NCBI RefSeq assembly: GCF_024462775.1 | Contig: NZ_JANGCE010000005.1 | Span: 1 to 64,000 of the forward strand | Length of the DNA stretch: 64,000 nt | Reading direction: 5' to 3' | DNA from: Butyricicoccus faecihominis | GTDB taxonomy: Bacteria > Bacillota > Clostridia > Oscillospirales > Butyricicoccaceae | Part shown: positions 26,301 to 33,502 of the stretch, piece by piece | Numbering within the stretch: position 1 is the stretch's first letter | How the letters are laid out: each line of letters begins with the position of its first letter | Notes under the pieces: model-generated | Database searches by the model: none | Told to the model about the DNA's origin: nothing | The model's input: only the letters and a program-made list of their open reading frames with translations | Made by a program: the position numbers and the translations under genes

Positions 26301-28282
26301 GCATTTGAAGATCCGCCGTCTATAACAATATTATTTAGGGTCAAGGTTGCATTGTTACTTACGCTTATCATTTTTGACGTATTTCCAGGCGCACGCATAA
26401 CTGTTACATTGGGCTTATCCAATAAGGACCAAGTCTCTGACGCAGATGAAACAAAGTAAGTTGACTGAATATAAATTGTACCGTTATCAGCAACTGCACT
26501 TTTTGCCCGCTCAAAAGAACGGAATGGAGATGCGGAAGTCCCCAAGCCAGTATCAGAACCCGTCCTACTCAAATATACCGACGGTATATTGGTCGTTGGG
26601 ATAACTTGAATTTTTTGACCGTTAATGAAAAGGGTACTCCATTTCAACATGCTGGCAGAGACAGGAGTTCCGTCTGTTGAGTAGACGCCTACAGCTTTGA
26701 AAGCAGTTGATACTGGAACTCCGGTAGGAAATGTGATTCGTCCAAAAACCCCTTTTTTAATGGATGTAGAATAGGTTCGGTTATTATCGTTTACATAGAT
26801 TATATTTCCGTAATTACCTCCATCAACGATAAATGATGTATTTGTAATTTGCACACGCTCTTCCGACAAATCGCCGGTCTGGTTTTCACTGGAATCTTTT
26901 ATCGTGAAGCCCTGTGCATCATTGACAGTCACAATGCTTATATTCGCTACGGCTGAGAGCTTATAGCCGTTCAGATCCAGAGTGAGATTACCTCCAGTAA
27001 TTTGGATATTAGAAGAAGTCCTTGGAATCTCAATATTTTTAAGTATTGTAACCGTATCACCATCAACAGAGGCATTGTCTGATCCGCCCAATGCCGTTTG
27101 AAGCTCCGTAGCGGTTTGAATTTGTGAACCGCCCGGTGCTGATCCGGTTTCCGCCTCTGGCGCCCTCTCGGCCATCATCTCCGCAAAGTTCACCAAATCA
27201 AGTAGCTTACCTGTATGTTCCTCATCAATCAGCTTCTTATCACCATCGGAAAGCGTATCATAGGCCGCCTTGGTCGCCTTAATATCTTCGATTGTTTTCT
27301 GCATTTTCTCCAGCCACGCTGCAAATTCCGGTTCAGAATCGCCCGGCATATTCTCATAGATGCTGTCCATGGTGGGTAGCGCGTCAATCATCATAATGAC
27401 TGCATTCACTGCCGCCTCGTCAGATGGTGGAGTAACAGCATTTTTTCCTGCCGCACACAAGCCGTAGTCTTCGTTGCAAACAGAGCAGTCCGTATTCGCC
27501 TGCTCTGCGGTACATAAAACCAAGCAATTACAAACTACCGCTTTTTCTACATAAAATGGGCAGTCCTTATTTGTATGCTCCCCATCTTTCTCAACTGTCG
27601 GATCACAAAGGCACTGCTCTGCCTTCCGCTCTTTACCCAAGCACTTCGATAAGTCCGCGCCCTCCGCCGAGCAGACAGGACAGTCAGGGTTAATGACACC
27701 CTCTGTACAGAGGGTGTCACAGATACATGTATCTGTGACAATAGCATCCTTGTCGGGCGGTGTTTCCACAGGCGGATTTTCAACCGTCGGATCGCACAGC
27801 TCGCAGGAATGGGTGCAGTCCGCGCCCTCCATTGCTTCCGCATAGCCGCAGCCATCCTCGTGGCCGCACACATAGTCCGCATCGCTTGGTGTGGCGTTCC
27901 CGCTCACGCCGCTGTCTAAAACAGGGGCGCAGGAATAGGTACCGTCCTCGTTTAAGTGAGAACAGGGAGCGCCCTCCACGGCTTCGATATAGCCGCATTC
28001 TTTATCGTGAACGTGACCGCACACGCTGCCGCTTGCTCCCGGCAGTGTGGTTGTTTCTGCGGCAAAGGCCGTCATGGGCAGCAGGTTCGCCACCATGCAA
28101 AGGGACAGCGCACAGGCTGCCAGCCGCCGCGCTTGCTTGCCCCGCAGCGTTTTCCATAACAGCTCCGCTTTTTCCAATACCGCTGCCGCGGCATACAAGA
28201 AGCAGATGCAAAGCAGGGCAAGGGGCAAATTCGCCTTGCGCTTTTTGCCGAAGCTTACTAATTTTCGTGTCAGCTTATCCAT
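20393..28282 (-). CDS. Giant cell-surface protein: Cys-rich head, beta-helix repeats, Ig-like, 3 SLH, LysM
   Basis: 2,629 residues, secreted and wall-attached. Two hydrophobic stretches (19-36 and 52-75) precede a signal-peptidase site TAFA-A near residue 74. A Cys-rich head (about 87-280) has two VCGH...CGY repeats. A helical patch follows (285-380). Right-handed beta-helix repeats fill about 395-1815; the last part is a duplicated module (about 1243-1530 and 1531-1817), each half ending YYSHTGGTVGRVHPEAA. Then come a Big_2-like Ig domain (about 1820-1908), FIVAR-like helices, a Ser/Gly linker (about 2095-2107), a beta domain, three SLH domains (about 2347-2530), a choline-binding-like repeat and LysM (about 2582-2629). 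AGGAGG precedes the ATG. It is probably an adhesin or glycan-binding protein carried as ICE cargo. Confidence 0.9.
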   Translation of the reverse strand: MDKLTRKLVSFGKKRKANLPLALLCICFLYAAAAVLEKAELLWKTLRGKQARRLAACALSLCMVANLLPMTAFAAETTTLPGASGSVCGHVHDKECGYIEAVEGAPCSHLNEDGTYSCAPVLDSGVSGNATPSDADYVCGHEDGCGYAEAMEGADCTHSCELCDPTVENPPVETPPDKDAIVTDTCICDTLCTEGVINPDCPVCSAEGADLSKCLGKERKAEQCLCDPTVEKDGEHTNKDCPFYVEKAVVCNCLVLCTAEQANTDCSVCNEDYGLCAAGKNAVTPPSDEAAVNAVIMMIDALPTMDSIYENMPGDSEPEFAAWLEKMQKTIEDIKATKAAYDTLSDGDKKLIDEEHTGKLLDLVNFAEMMAERAPEAETGSAPGGSQIQTATELQTALGGSDNASVDGDTVTILKNIEIPRTSSNIQITGGNLTLDLNGYKLSAVANISIVTVNDAQGFTIKDSSENQTGDLSEERVQITNTSFIVDGGNYGNIIYVNDNNRTYSTSIKKGVFGRITFPTGVPVSTAFKAVGVYSTDGTPVSASMLKWSTLFINGQKIQVIPTTNIPSVYLSRTGSDTGLGTSASPFRSFERAKSAVADNGTIYIQSTYFVSSASETWSLLDKPNVTVMRAPGNTSKMISVSNNATLTLNNIVIDGGSSNAGTENGPIIEASYGNLVINTGTVLQNNRGPAILMLSSSNATMNGGTIQNNTLLTSNGAVSVGGTSSIDFKGGTIQNNINGEVDCSIAVSASQVTVKISPNLTVSGLISLDSSKIIFTGVPTTNYKLALGSTYIKTEGAVVVELASGVSGTLDLSKFTLDSEDFVLQMGTGETADKIVLGKKISSLERLQQSIDNANGTDNDPTVISIPQSGIEVDTTLIIPVDKYIKLTGGTLTRAETFNSKPLFDVKGQLTLTDITLDGNKDNANGDGLLEVDGGNLILDTGAILQNNKNSSGNGGAVRVCGGGSVVMNDGKIHGNEAITGGGVFAFAYFGTSEQGGTFTMNGGEISGNTAEAGSGVYIADKGAFYLHSSGKVTGNAAPENVSQGAWDGDISIELRPGAQTNTFSLPEIPTPMAYMPRNGGGVTIPSSPDSWGGGVYNMGMFMMDGGTISDNTAGRGGAIYHSAGSCTVTGGTIGGNHNTYSGTGLYAREDFSIGGNAKVEDGIYLVTGKKALVTSALSNNIQIEGMEGTPAAGTIVAAGSSYTISDTDFGKFSINDTAWALNKNESGQIVLKSTSVPTYAVELWRGDSKVEPNGDFTTLADAITAAQDGDKLKITATIDLGENGVTIDGKSLTLDLNGQTITYSGTGNAITLENSAGLTVTGTGGELKATYSLGQAILNNSTGTVTVNGGTVSATTGTAILNNSTGTVTVSGGTVSAAGDTGYAIWNESTGTVTVSGDATVSAAGEDGVAIVSGGTVNISGGTVSATDASGIAIGIVNSDGGTVTVSGNATVTSANTNTEIGIGTIFIAAVPDTAATDKVVLEITGGTVENTAASGDKYAVYFAPTDVTSATLSSYYSHTGGTVGRVHPEAAAAVEITKNGTTTKYDTLAAAITAAQDGDTLKITAGIDLSTTGVEIDGKTLTLDLNGQTITYSGTSSAIKLTNNTGAELTVKDGGTGGKLEATGLSGNAIWNDSTGAVTVTGGTVSATDALGYAIYNAGTVTVSGGTVSSTTGIAINNSSTSTVTVTGGKVEVTNGGHAISNNSGGTVTVSGGTVSAAGTGIAIRNAHRNGKIKISGTANVTSANSTTGRGTIYLPFIPDPAAIVLEITGGTVENTAAEGYSVYFKDGIGVTSANLSSYYSHTGGTVGRVHPEAASTTPTVTSVSVSPNPATVQKGGTQQFTATVSGTNNPATSVTWEVTGGKTGTSISVGGLLTVASDETAATLTVKATSTVDTGKSGTAAVTVQAGALTDAQKLAMAKSAIEAALANLTVTNATTAQNILSAANAATLHGVTVAWDDTNGFSKTEATANADGSITGTLKLTLGSASGTVTVNKVITKLSADKSALTAAIAAANSAKNGVTVNNGSPSSVANGTKFVTSAEMEALNNAIAAAQAVVNSSSATAADITAAVSALNGAVAAFNSAVKTGTYTGSSSSGSSGSSGGSGGGTVTPPTETKPSAPTESEIKVDGRVDANGNISVDLPQKTVEDAIKKAEDEARRNGNLDNGVTLVLNVSGSAAGGKTANSVTVNLPKTTQETIISNKIVNTIIMVNNPDIKIGIDLSAVKSINTQANADVNITATRLNGAGLTGAAKAAIGSRPVFDLKVNYGGGKQVTSFGGGSVSVAIPYTLGAGEKAGGVYAVYVDGSRTVQWLTGSVYDAENKVLRFSTNHFSTYGVGYKAPADFTDIVGHWAKDDIEFVVNRGLLSGTGAATFSPDTAMTRGMFVTALGRLAGADVSGYKQSSFTDVKADAYYMGYVEWAAKNGIVKGTTATTFAPDNAVTREQMAVIMANYAKAIGFELPRAHAQNTFADAANISSWAADSVKTMQMAGVLAGKNENRFDPQGTATRAEAAATLRRFVELMIDASSAQGWMRNDDGQWMYYESGQPIKNQTKNIGGENYSFNAYGVTLDFPKKKTGYGTYTVQAGDNFWLIAKKHNVSMYTLAEINGKTIYSVIHPGDVLKIPQ
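22830..24560. repeat. Duplicated ~0.86-kb module inside the surface protein gene
   Basis: Two consecutive segments, about 22830-23690 and 23690-24560, share near-identical blocks. The boundary block beginning GCCGCTTCGGGATGAACCCT occurs at about 22831 and 23684, and the block encoding LTLDLNGQTITYSG occurs in both. Inside, short units encoding variants of GTVTVSGGTVSA recur many times. This is prone to length change by recombination and to assembly error. Confidence 0.8.
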
Positions 28283-28545
28283 AAAATTTTATTCCTCCTC
28301 TTGATCCTTTTTCTGTTTTCCCGATTATAACTTATAGCTTCCTCCGCCTTGTGGCAGGCGGCGCCTTTGGGGCGGATATATCTCTTATTCCGGCGGAACA
28401 CCGGAAAACCCAAGCGGTTCCAAGCTCAATTTTCAGACACCTCCGTTTCGTAAAAGGCAGACAACCTTGCTTCGGTTTGACAAAATGCGCAGGTTCGCGC
28501 TAAAATAAAGTATTATTTTATACAAGCATACAAAGGTACACTTGC
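28283..28545. other. Upstream region of the surface protein gene
   Basis: No gene is convincing here. On the minus strand a TATAAT hexamer with a preceding TATAAG lies about 45 bases upstream of the start codon and could be a -10 box. An AT-rich patch (about 28500-28530) lies further upstream. The -35 match is poor, which would fit an activated promoter. Confidence 0.3.
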
Positions 28546-28776
28546 TCAGTCGATTTGCTTTTTCGGCCAGCAGCAGATGCCAACGTCCAATGACGTCCGC
28601 TCCTTCAAGTGGAAATCGGCGTATTTGCAATACCAGCACGCCCGTTCCTCCGGAAGCGCGGCCGCACGGGGCGTGAACACCGGGCAGCATTGGCGCGGCC
28701 AGACGCTCCCGCCCACCCGCGGCTCCTTCAGAGGACTGTCCTCGGCAAAGCAGTGGCTTCTCATGTCTTTACGCAT
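28546..28776 (-). CDS. Small cysteine-rich protein
   Basis: 76 residues with seven cysteines in pairs or near-pairs (QCCPVF, CWYCKYADF, ICCWPKKQ), suggesting zinc or iron-sulfur binding. The ATG at 28776 is preceded by AGGAGGG at good spacing, which supports translation. There are no membrane segments. It lies directly upstream of the giant surface protein on the same strand and divergent from the LytTR system. Function unknown. Confidence 0.6.
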   Translation of the reverse strand: MRKDMRSHCFAEDSPLKEPRVGGSVWPRQCCPVFTPRAAALPEERACWYCKYADFHLKERTSLDVGICCWPKKQID

Positions 28777-28850
28777 TGTCAAATCCCTCCTGTTCGCACA
28801 AGGCAACACCACACGCTGAATTTGTGGGGATTACCTCAATCAAATGGTTT

Positions 28851-28901
28851 TGTTTCCGGGGATATCCCCGGAAACAGTTGAGGGGCGCGCCCCTCAACTG
28901 T
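28851..28901. repeat. Two overlapping perfect palindromes in the divergent region
   Basis: 28851-28876 is a perfect 26-base palindrome centred on GGGGAT/ATCCCC. 28874-28901 is a perfect 28-base palindrome with arms ACAGTTGAGGGGCG. They share the bases ACA. The region lies between the small Cys-rich gene (minus) and the LytTR regulator gene (plus). As RNA they would form adjacent strong hairpins on either strand; as DNA they may be operators or cruciforms. Confidence 0.75.
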
Positions 28902-29001
28902 ATGCTTATTGTTTTCCTGTTGGGCGGATTCGGCTTGACAGGAGCCTGTCCGTTTGTTACTTTTACTTTAGCAAAAAAAACGATATTTTTGGGGCGTTGT
29001 T

Positions 29002-29031
29002 CGAAAATTGCACTTGAATGTACGAAAATTG
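29002..29031 (+). promoter_or_regulatory. Direct repeat of LytTR-operator type
   Basis: CGAAAATTG occurs at 29002-29010 and again at 29023-29031. The two 9-base repeats are separated by 12 bases, the spacing known for AgrA and other LytTR regulators. It ends 40 bases before the LytTR gene start, so autoregulation is likely. Confidence 0.55.
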
Positions 29032-29071
29032 ACTGTTTGCCCCTTGAAATTTAGGAAAGGAGGTGCGGCCC

Positions 29072-29812
29072 ATGCTGCAGCTCGCTGTCTGCGACGATCA
29101 AATACAGGAATTAAATGAGGTGACGGCTCTGCTCGCTGAGTATGTCCGCCTCCATCCCGAAATCCCCGCCCAGCTGCGGCCGTTTTCCTCCGGCAGCGAG
29201 CTGTTGGAATGTATCCGTTCACAGGGCGGCTTTCCCATTTATCTGCTGGATGTGATGATGCCGGAGCCGGACGGCCTTGCCCTCGGCGCGGCCATCCGGG
29301 AGGACGACCCCGACGCGGTGATCGTCTATCTTACCAGCTCCCCGGACTATGCGGTGGAGTCCTTCGGCGTGCAGGCGTCCGGCTACCTGCTGAAGCCCGT
29401 GAAACGCGCGGCGCTGTTTGCCCAGCTGGATCGGGTGCTGAATAAGCTGTCCCGCGAGCAGGGCGAGGTACTGACGGTGAAAACAAGGGATCGCGTTTCG
29501 CTGATCCGCCTCTCCGACATCCGCTATGTGGAGGGAACGAACCACACCGCCGTTTTCTATCTTTGCGGAGAGCGGACTGTCACCGCCGCAAAGCGCGGCT
29601 CCTTTGAGGAGATGGCGGCGCCGCTGTTGGAGGATGAACGCTTCCTGCGGGTCGGTATGTCGTTTTTAGTGAATATGCTCTATGTGGACAGTATGGAACA
29701 GGGCTGCTTTTTGATGCGGGAGGGCGGCAAAATCCTGATCCCCCGCTTAAAGCGCGGCGAGGTGCGGGAGCGGTTTTTGGAGTTCACTTTGAAAAGGGGG
29801 CTGAATTTATGA
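29072..29812 (+). CDS. LytTR-family response regulator (AgrA-like)
   Basis: 246 residues. The receiver domain has CDD (residues 7-9), phosphoacceptor Asp60 in LLDVMMP and Lys108 in YLLKPVKR. The LytTR DNA-binding domain covers about 135-240 (VSLIRLSDIRYVEGTNHTAVFYL, FLRVGMSFLVNMLYV). The ATG at 29072 is chosen because AAGGAGG lies about 8 bases upstream; a GTG nine bases earlier overlaps that site. It overlaps the kinase gene by four bases, so the two are coupled. It probably controls the neighbouring surface protein and Cys-rich protein genes, since a LytTR-type repeat lies in the divergent region. Confidence 0.92.
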   Translation: MLQLAVCDDQIQELNEVTALLAEYVRLHPEIPAQLRPFSSGSELLECIRSQGGFPIYLLDVMMPEPDGLALGAAIREDDPDAVIVYLTSSPDYAVESFGVQASGYLLKPVKRAALFAQLDRVLNKLSREQGEVLTVKTRDRVSLIRLSDIRYVEGTNHTAVFYLCGERTVTAAKRGSFEEMAAPLLEDERFLRVGMSFLVNMLYVDSMEQGCFLMREGGKILIPRLKRGEVRERFLEFTLKRGLNL

Positions 29813-31725
29813 CGGCGGCGGGAAGGAAAGCAGCTATGGAAACGAGTAAAAACCGCCGTATCCCGGCGTGGGCGCTGGCGCTTTGCTATCTGGCCTTGGC
29901 GGTGGCCGCGCTGGCGCTGTTCCATTCCTACACCGTGACGGACGCGGAAAAGATATTCCTTACCCCGATGTTTGAGGATAGCAAGGGCTGGGACATCTAC
30001 CGGCTGGACGAGGCGGGCGGGCGCGTGGCGCTCACCCCCAAAGAGTCGGCGGAGATCACCGGCACGGTGTATCTATCACGGGTGCTGGACCCGGCCTATG
30101 AGGAAAACGGCTATACCACGCTGGAACTGGACGGGCCGGTCAGCGTGTTTTTAGATGGAAACCTGCTCTACACCACGGCCCCCGGCTCCGGGGAAGATGT
30201 GGAAAGCGTGGAGCTGCCCACGGGTTATGAGGTCCCCGCCGCCGGGGAGATTCCCCGGCTCACCCTGCCCCCCGGCTACGGCGGCAAAACGCTGACGCTG
30301 GTCTTTGCACAGGACGCGGCGGACGAGAGCACACCCACGGTGTCTCTCTCCAATCGGGCGGCGGAGGACGCCCTCACCGCCACCACGGCAAACCGGCTGG
30401 GTATGCCCGCCGCCGCTTACATGACCGCCGCCTTTCTGCTGCTGGGCCTGTTTCTCTACGGCGGGGTTCAGGGCAAATGGGACTGGCCTATGCTCCTGCT
30501 GACGCTGGCGGCGGCATTGCAGGCGTTCTATCAGCTTCGGGAATACGATATACAGCTCGTGTACCGCTCCGCGCTGGACATTCCTGCGGCGGCGCTGATC
30601 CCGCCCCTCTTTACGGCGCTGCCCCTTTGCTATCTGCTGTGCCGGATGGAGCGGGGCCACGGGAGGCGCAGGGCGGCCCTCATTTTAATTCCCGCCGCCG
30701 TCTCCCTGCTGCCGCCGCTGCTCTATTTATTTGGCCTATCCATACCGGGCAGCCCCTGCACCGAGGCGCTCTACCTCTCCATTGCCGCCACGCTGGTGTA
30801 CGCCGTGCTGGAGGCGCACAGCGGCAACCGGGGATTCCGGGTCTTTCTGGCGGGGCTGGGGGCGCTCATCGCCGCGCTGGCCGTGGCCTGCCTGTTTTCC
30901 GGCAGCCTTGCCGCCTATGTGGGCGCGGTGCTGGAACAGGTGGTTCGCGGCCTGCCCTCGCTGCCCCTCTACTGGTGCGGCGCTGCACTGTTCGTGCTGT
31001 GCGCCTGCATGAGCGTGGGCGACGCCACCCGGCATATGGCGGAAAGCCGGAACAGGGCGGATATGCTCATCATGCAGGTGTCCGCCCTGCGCCGTCAACA
31101 GGACGTGGTGGCGCGCAGTGAGGAAAAGATTCGGCTTTACCGCCACGATATGCGCTTCACCCTGCACGCGCTGACCGCCATGCTGGAACGGGGCGACATT
31201 GCCGGCGCCTTAGAGCATTTGGGAAAATCGGACGCAAGGCTCGCCGATACCGCCCTGACGCATTACTGCAAAAGCCCCGTGCTCGACGCGCTGCTGGCCT
31301 ATTATGAGGAGCAGGCGCGGGACAGGAACATAGAGGTGCAAATCCGCATGACCTTGGCCCCGGAGCTGCCGGTGGACGAGACGGAGCTTTCCACCGTGTT
31401 TGCAAACGCACTGGAAAACGCCATCCACGCCTGTGAAAAGCTGCCGGAGGGCACGCCCCGGCGAATTGAAGTCACAGCGGTGTCCGCTCCCCATTTCTGC
31501 GTTGAAATCTCCAACACCTGCGACGGAAAGGCGGCATTTGACGGCGAGGGCTTTCCCATCACCCACGCACCGGGCCACGGCATCGGCACCCGCAGCATCG
31601 CCGCCTTTTTTGCAAAGCACAAGGCGGTCTATCAGTACAGCGTGACGGAGGACGGTATGTTCCGGCTGCGGTTTCTGATTAACCGGCCACGCCCGCAGGA
31701 TGAAACACACTCTGGCGCAGTTTGA
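29809..31725 (+). CDS. LytTR-partner sensor histidine kinase (7TM, GHKL ATPase)
   Basis: 638 residues. One N-terminal membrane helix (about 18-38) leads to an extracellular beta-rich domain (about 45-195) that resembles 7TMR-DISM sensors. About seven membrane helices follow (about 198-410). The cytoplasmic kinase has the phospho-His in YRHDMRFTLHAL (His about 446), N-box ANALENAIHACEK and G-box GHGIGTRS. The kinase core is of the AgrC/LytS GHKL type lacking a standard HisKA domain. The start overlaps the regulator stop (ATGA); an ATG at 29836 is an alternative. Its signal is unknown; a carbohydrate or other surface cue is possible. Confidence 0.9.
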   Translation: MTAAGRKAAMETSKNRRIPAWALALCYLALAVAALALFHSYTVTDAEKIFLTPMFEDSKGWDIYRLDEAGGRVALTPKESAEITGTVYLSRVLDPAYEENGYTTLELDGPVSVFLDGNLLYTTAPGSGEDVESVELPTGYEVPAAGEIPRLTLPPGYGGKTLTLVFAQDAADESTPTVSLSNRAAEDALTATTANRLGMPAAAYMTAAFLLLGLFLYGGVQGKWDWPMLLLTLAAALQAFYQLREYDIQLVYRSALDIPAAALIPPLFTALPLCYLLCRMERGHGRRRAALILIPAAVSLLPPLLYLFGLSIPGSPCTEALYLSIAATLVYAVLEAHSGNRGFRVFLAGLGALIAALAVACLFSGSLAAYVGAVLEQVVRGLPSLPLYWCGAALFVLCACMSVGDATRHMAESRNRADMLIMQVSALRRQQDVVARSEEKIRLYRHDMRFTLHALTAMLERGDIAGALEHLGKSDARLADTALTHYCKSPVLDALLAYYEEQARDRNIEVQIRMTLAPELPVDETELSTVFANALENAIHACEKLPEGTPRRIEVTAVSAPHFCVEISNTCDGKAAFDGEGFPITHAPGHGIGTRSIAAFFAKHKAVYQYSVTEDGMFRLRFLINRPRPQDETHSGAV

Positions 31726-31837
31726 TTTGTCCCATGGGAAGTAGTATTCCCCGTGCTTCCAATTTGGCATGGAACTGTCCGTTTTATGAATACACATTTA
31801 TTACTTTACGCTTTTCTAAACCGTTAGACTGAGTAGT

Positions 31838-32464
31838 TCAAGGAGGGTGCAAACTGAACCCCACCCCCGTCCAGTAAGTAAAAAGAGAAGCACAGGGCAA
31901 TTTCCGTCCTGTGCTTTTTCCTATAAACTGCACCTCCCACACATGGTGGACGTACCGCTCAAACAGCAAGTGAACGGGGGTGCTGTTATTGAGTACAGAC
32001 AAATGTTCTTGACTGTTTTGTTGTTCCGTATCAACGGTTTTCTCCGTAATTACTTCCAACTCTGTTTCTTGGGCTTCTATATCCGCAAAGGTAATGTGCC
32101 GCACCCCGCAGGGCCGCTTTGCCGCTTTCTGTACGTCTGCAACATGATTCTTCATATCCGGGGCGGATGTCAGCTCCGGCGCGTCCTCCGGCTGCACAAG
32201 GGTATAGAGATTCGAGGTCTGCCCCCGGTTCTTCTCACGAAACCGGGCTTCTTTTTTGATGAAACCGGCATCCACCAGTTCATGCAGGGAACGCTTCACC
32301 GTGGAAACGGAAATGTGGAGCTGCTCCGCCATGGTAGGGATGGCCGGGAAACAGGTCAAGTCCTTATTAGAACGGTCAATCAGGTAAATCAGAATGGAAA
32401 GCGCACGGCTCTTTAATCCACTCTGATAGGCTTTCTGCTTTAACTCGGCTTGTTTTGTCATCAT
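31838..32464 (-). CDS. HTH_36-type helix-turn-helix protein (replication/transfer-associated)
   Basis: 208 residues. The N-terminal winged helix (about 10-90) reads SRALSILIYLIDRSNK...ISVSTVKRSLHELVDAGFIKKE, matching HTH_36 proteins found with plasmid/ICE replication and transfer regions. The middle is Glu/Gln-rich. AGGAGG lies 8 bases before the ATG at 32464. The final ~30 codons pass through a strong terminator hairpin, so this C-terminus may be a recent extension or frameshift product; the family part ends earlier. It is last in the transfer operon and may regulate it. Confidence 0.7.
   Translation of the reverse strand: MMTKQAELKQKAYQSGLKSRALSILIYLIDRSNKDLTCFPAIPTMAEQLHISVSTVKRSLHELVDAGFIKKEARFREKNRGQTSNLYTLVQPEDAPELTSAPDMKNHVADVQKAAKRPCGVRHITFADIEAQETELEVITEKTVDTEQQNSQEHLSVLNNSTPVHLLFERYVHHVWEVQFIGKSTGRKLPCASLFTYWTGVGFSLHPP
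31881..31919. terminator. Bidirectional intrinsic terminator
   Basis: AAGCACAGG (31888-31896) pairs with CCTGTGCTT (31908-31916). T-runs flank it in both directions (CTTTTTCC on plus; TTCTCTTTTT on minus). It can end the kinase operon on plus and the transfer operon on minus. It overlaps the 3' end of the minus-strand helix-turn-helix gene. Confidence 0.75.
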
Positions 32465-32490
32465 CAAAAATTCCTCCTAACGCTGGGGCG

Positions 32491-33483
32491 TCATGCCCCG
32501 GCAATATATTTCGTTATCATCATTTTGAATTGCTTTGCATTGGCCGTTCCGTCTGTCGGCTCCGGCTGATAATCCAGAAACAGCACCTTATGGTAATCAT
32601 CCTGCAATGCTTCCGCTACATCCGCTCTGGAGTCCTCCAACACAAACGGACACAGGAGATAGGCATGATTGCCGTCCTGTGTCCGTTTCAGCTTGGCCGT
32701 ATGTGGAAGTTCCCATGCTTTTGTTCCACAGAGCAGAACCAGCAAATCCGTGTCCTGCGGCGGCGCTTCTTCACTGCCCATATCCCGTACAATAAAGTTG
32801 ACCGGCGTTTCCGGTTCCTGCCTGCGGTACTGCACTCCCTCAAAACGCCAGCCGTCCCCGTCCTGCTCCATGCCATAGCTTCGGGCAAGAATCGGGAGAA
32901 TCCTGCTTTCGTTATCCTCCACATAGCAGACCGTTGCGCCTACGCTCTGAAGCCAGTGGCACAGGCTGATGGCGGCTGTGGTAACGCCGATCCTCGGCTG
33001 GGAGCCAACTACTGTGATACGGATATTCTGGCAGTCAAAGCGGTATTTTACACCGCCCGCCGGAGCGGGGCGCTCCTTGGGATTATAGCGGGTCATGCCG
33101 GTTTCACTCAAGCACTCGGTAATCTCCTGCTGAATAGCGGCAATCTCGGTATCGCAGACGATATTGCCCACGCCACTGTCAAGGAGCGCCTGAAAGAGCG
33201 GATCGACAGGGGTAAGCCCCTCGCAAATCACCGTCACTCTGGCATGGTACATGGTCAAAAATTCTTCAATGGCTTCGGCAAATTCGGTATCGTCATCCCC
33301 AAATGCCAGACGGTCAAGCACCACATCCGTGAAGTGGCTGAAATTGCGCATATCATGTACCACAAACTGTTTCAGCATATAGCTGCCTACCAGCTTTTTA
33401 ATGGGCATATCGCTGTCCGGGTCATACCGCCCGGTGAAATCCAGCAGATTGGTGTGCTGGGTAGATGATAGATATAAAATCAC
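32491..33483 (-). CDS. CpaE/TadZ-like P-loop protein with degenerate Walker A
   Basis: 330 residues. The N-terminal third resembles a degenerate receiver-like fold (VTVICEGLTPVDPLFQALLDSG), as in CpaE. The ParA-like domain begins with VVGSQPRIGVTTAAISL (about residue 158), where the deviant Walker A lysines are replaced (GVTT instead of GKTT). ATP hydrolysis is therefore doubtful. Later strands look like MinD/ParA (FIVRDMGSEEA, TDLLVLLCG). It is encoded at the end of the operon holding VirB4 and the Tad-like genes. A scaffolding or localisation role is inferred. Confidence 0.7.
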   Translation of the reverse strand: MILYLSSTQHTNLLDFTGRYDPDSDMPIKKLVGSYMLKQFVVHDMRNFSHFTDVVLDRLAFGDDDTEFAEAIEEFLTMYHARVTVICEGLTPVDPLFQALLDSGVGNIVCDTEIAAIQQEITECLSETGMTRYNPKERPAPAGGVKYRFDCQNIRITVVGSQPRIGVTTAAISLCHWLQSVGATVCYVEDNESRILPILARSYGMEQDGDGWRFEGVQYRRQEPETPVNFIVRDMGSEEAPPQDTDLLVLLCGTKAWELPHTAKLKRTQDGNHAYLLCPFVLEDSRADVAEALQDDYHKVLFLDYQPEPTDGTANAKQFKMMITKYIAGA

Positions 33484-33502
33484 AGTGTTCCCTCCGTTTC
33501 CG

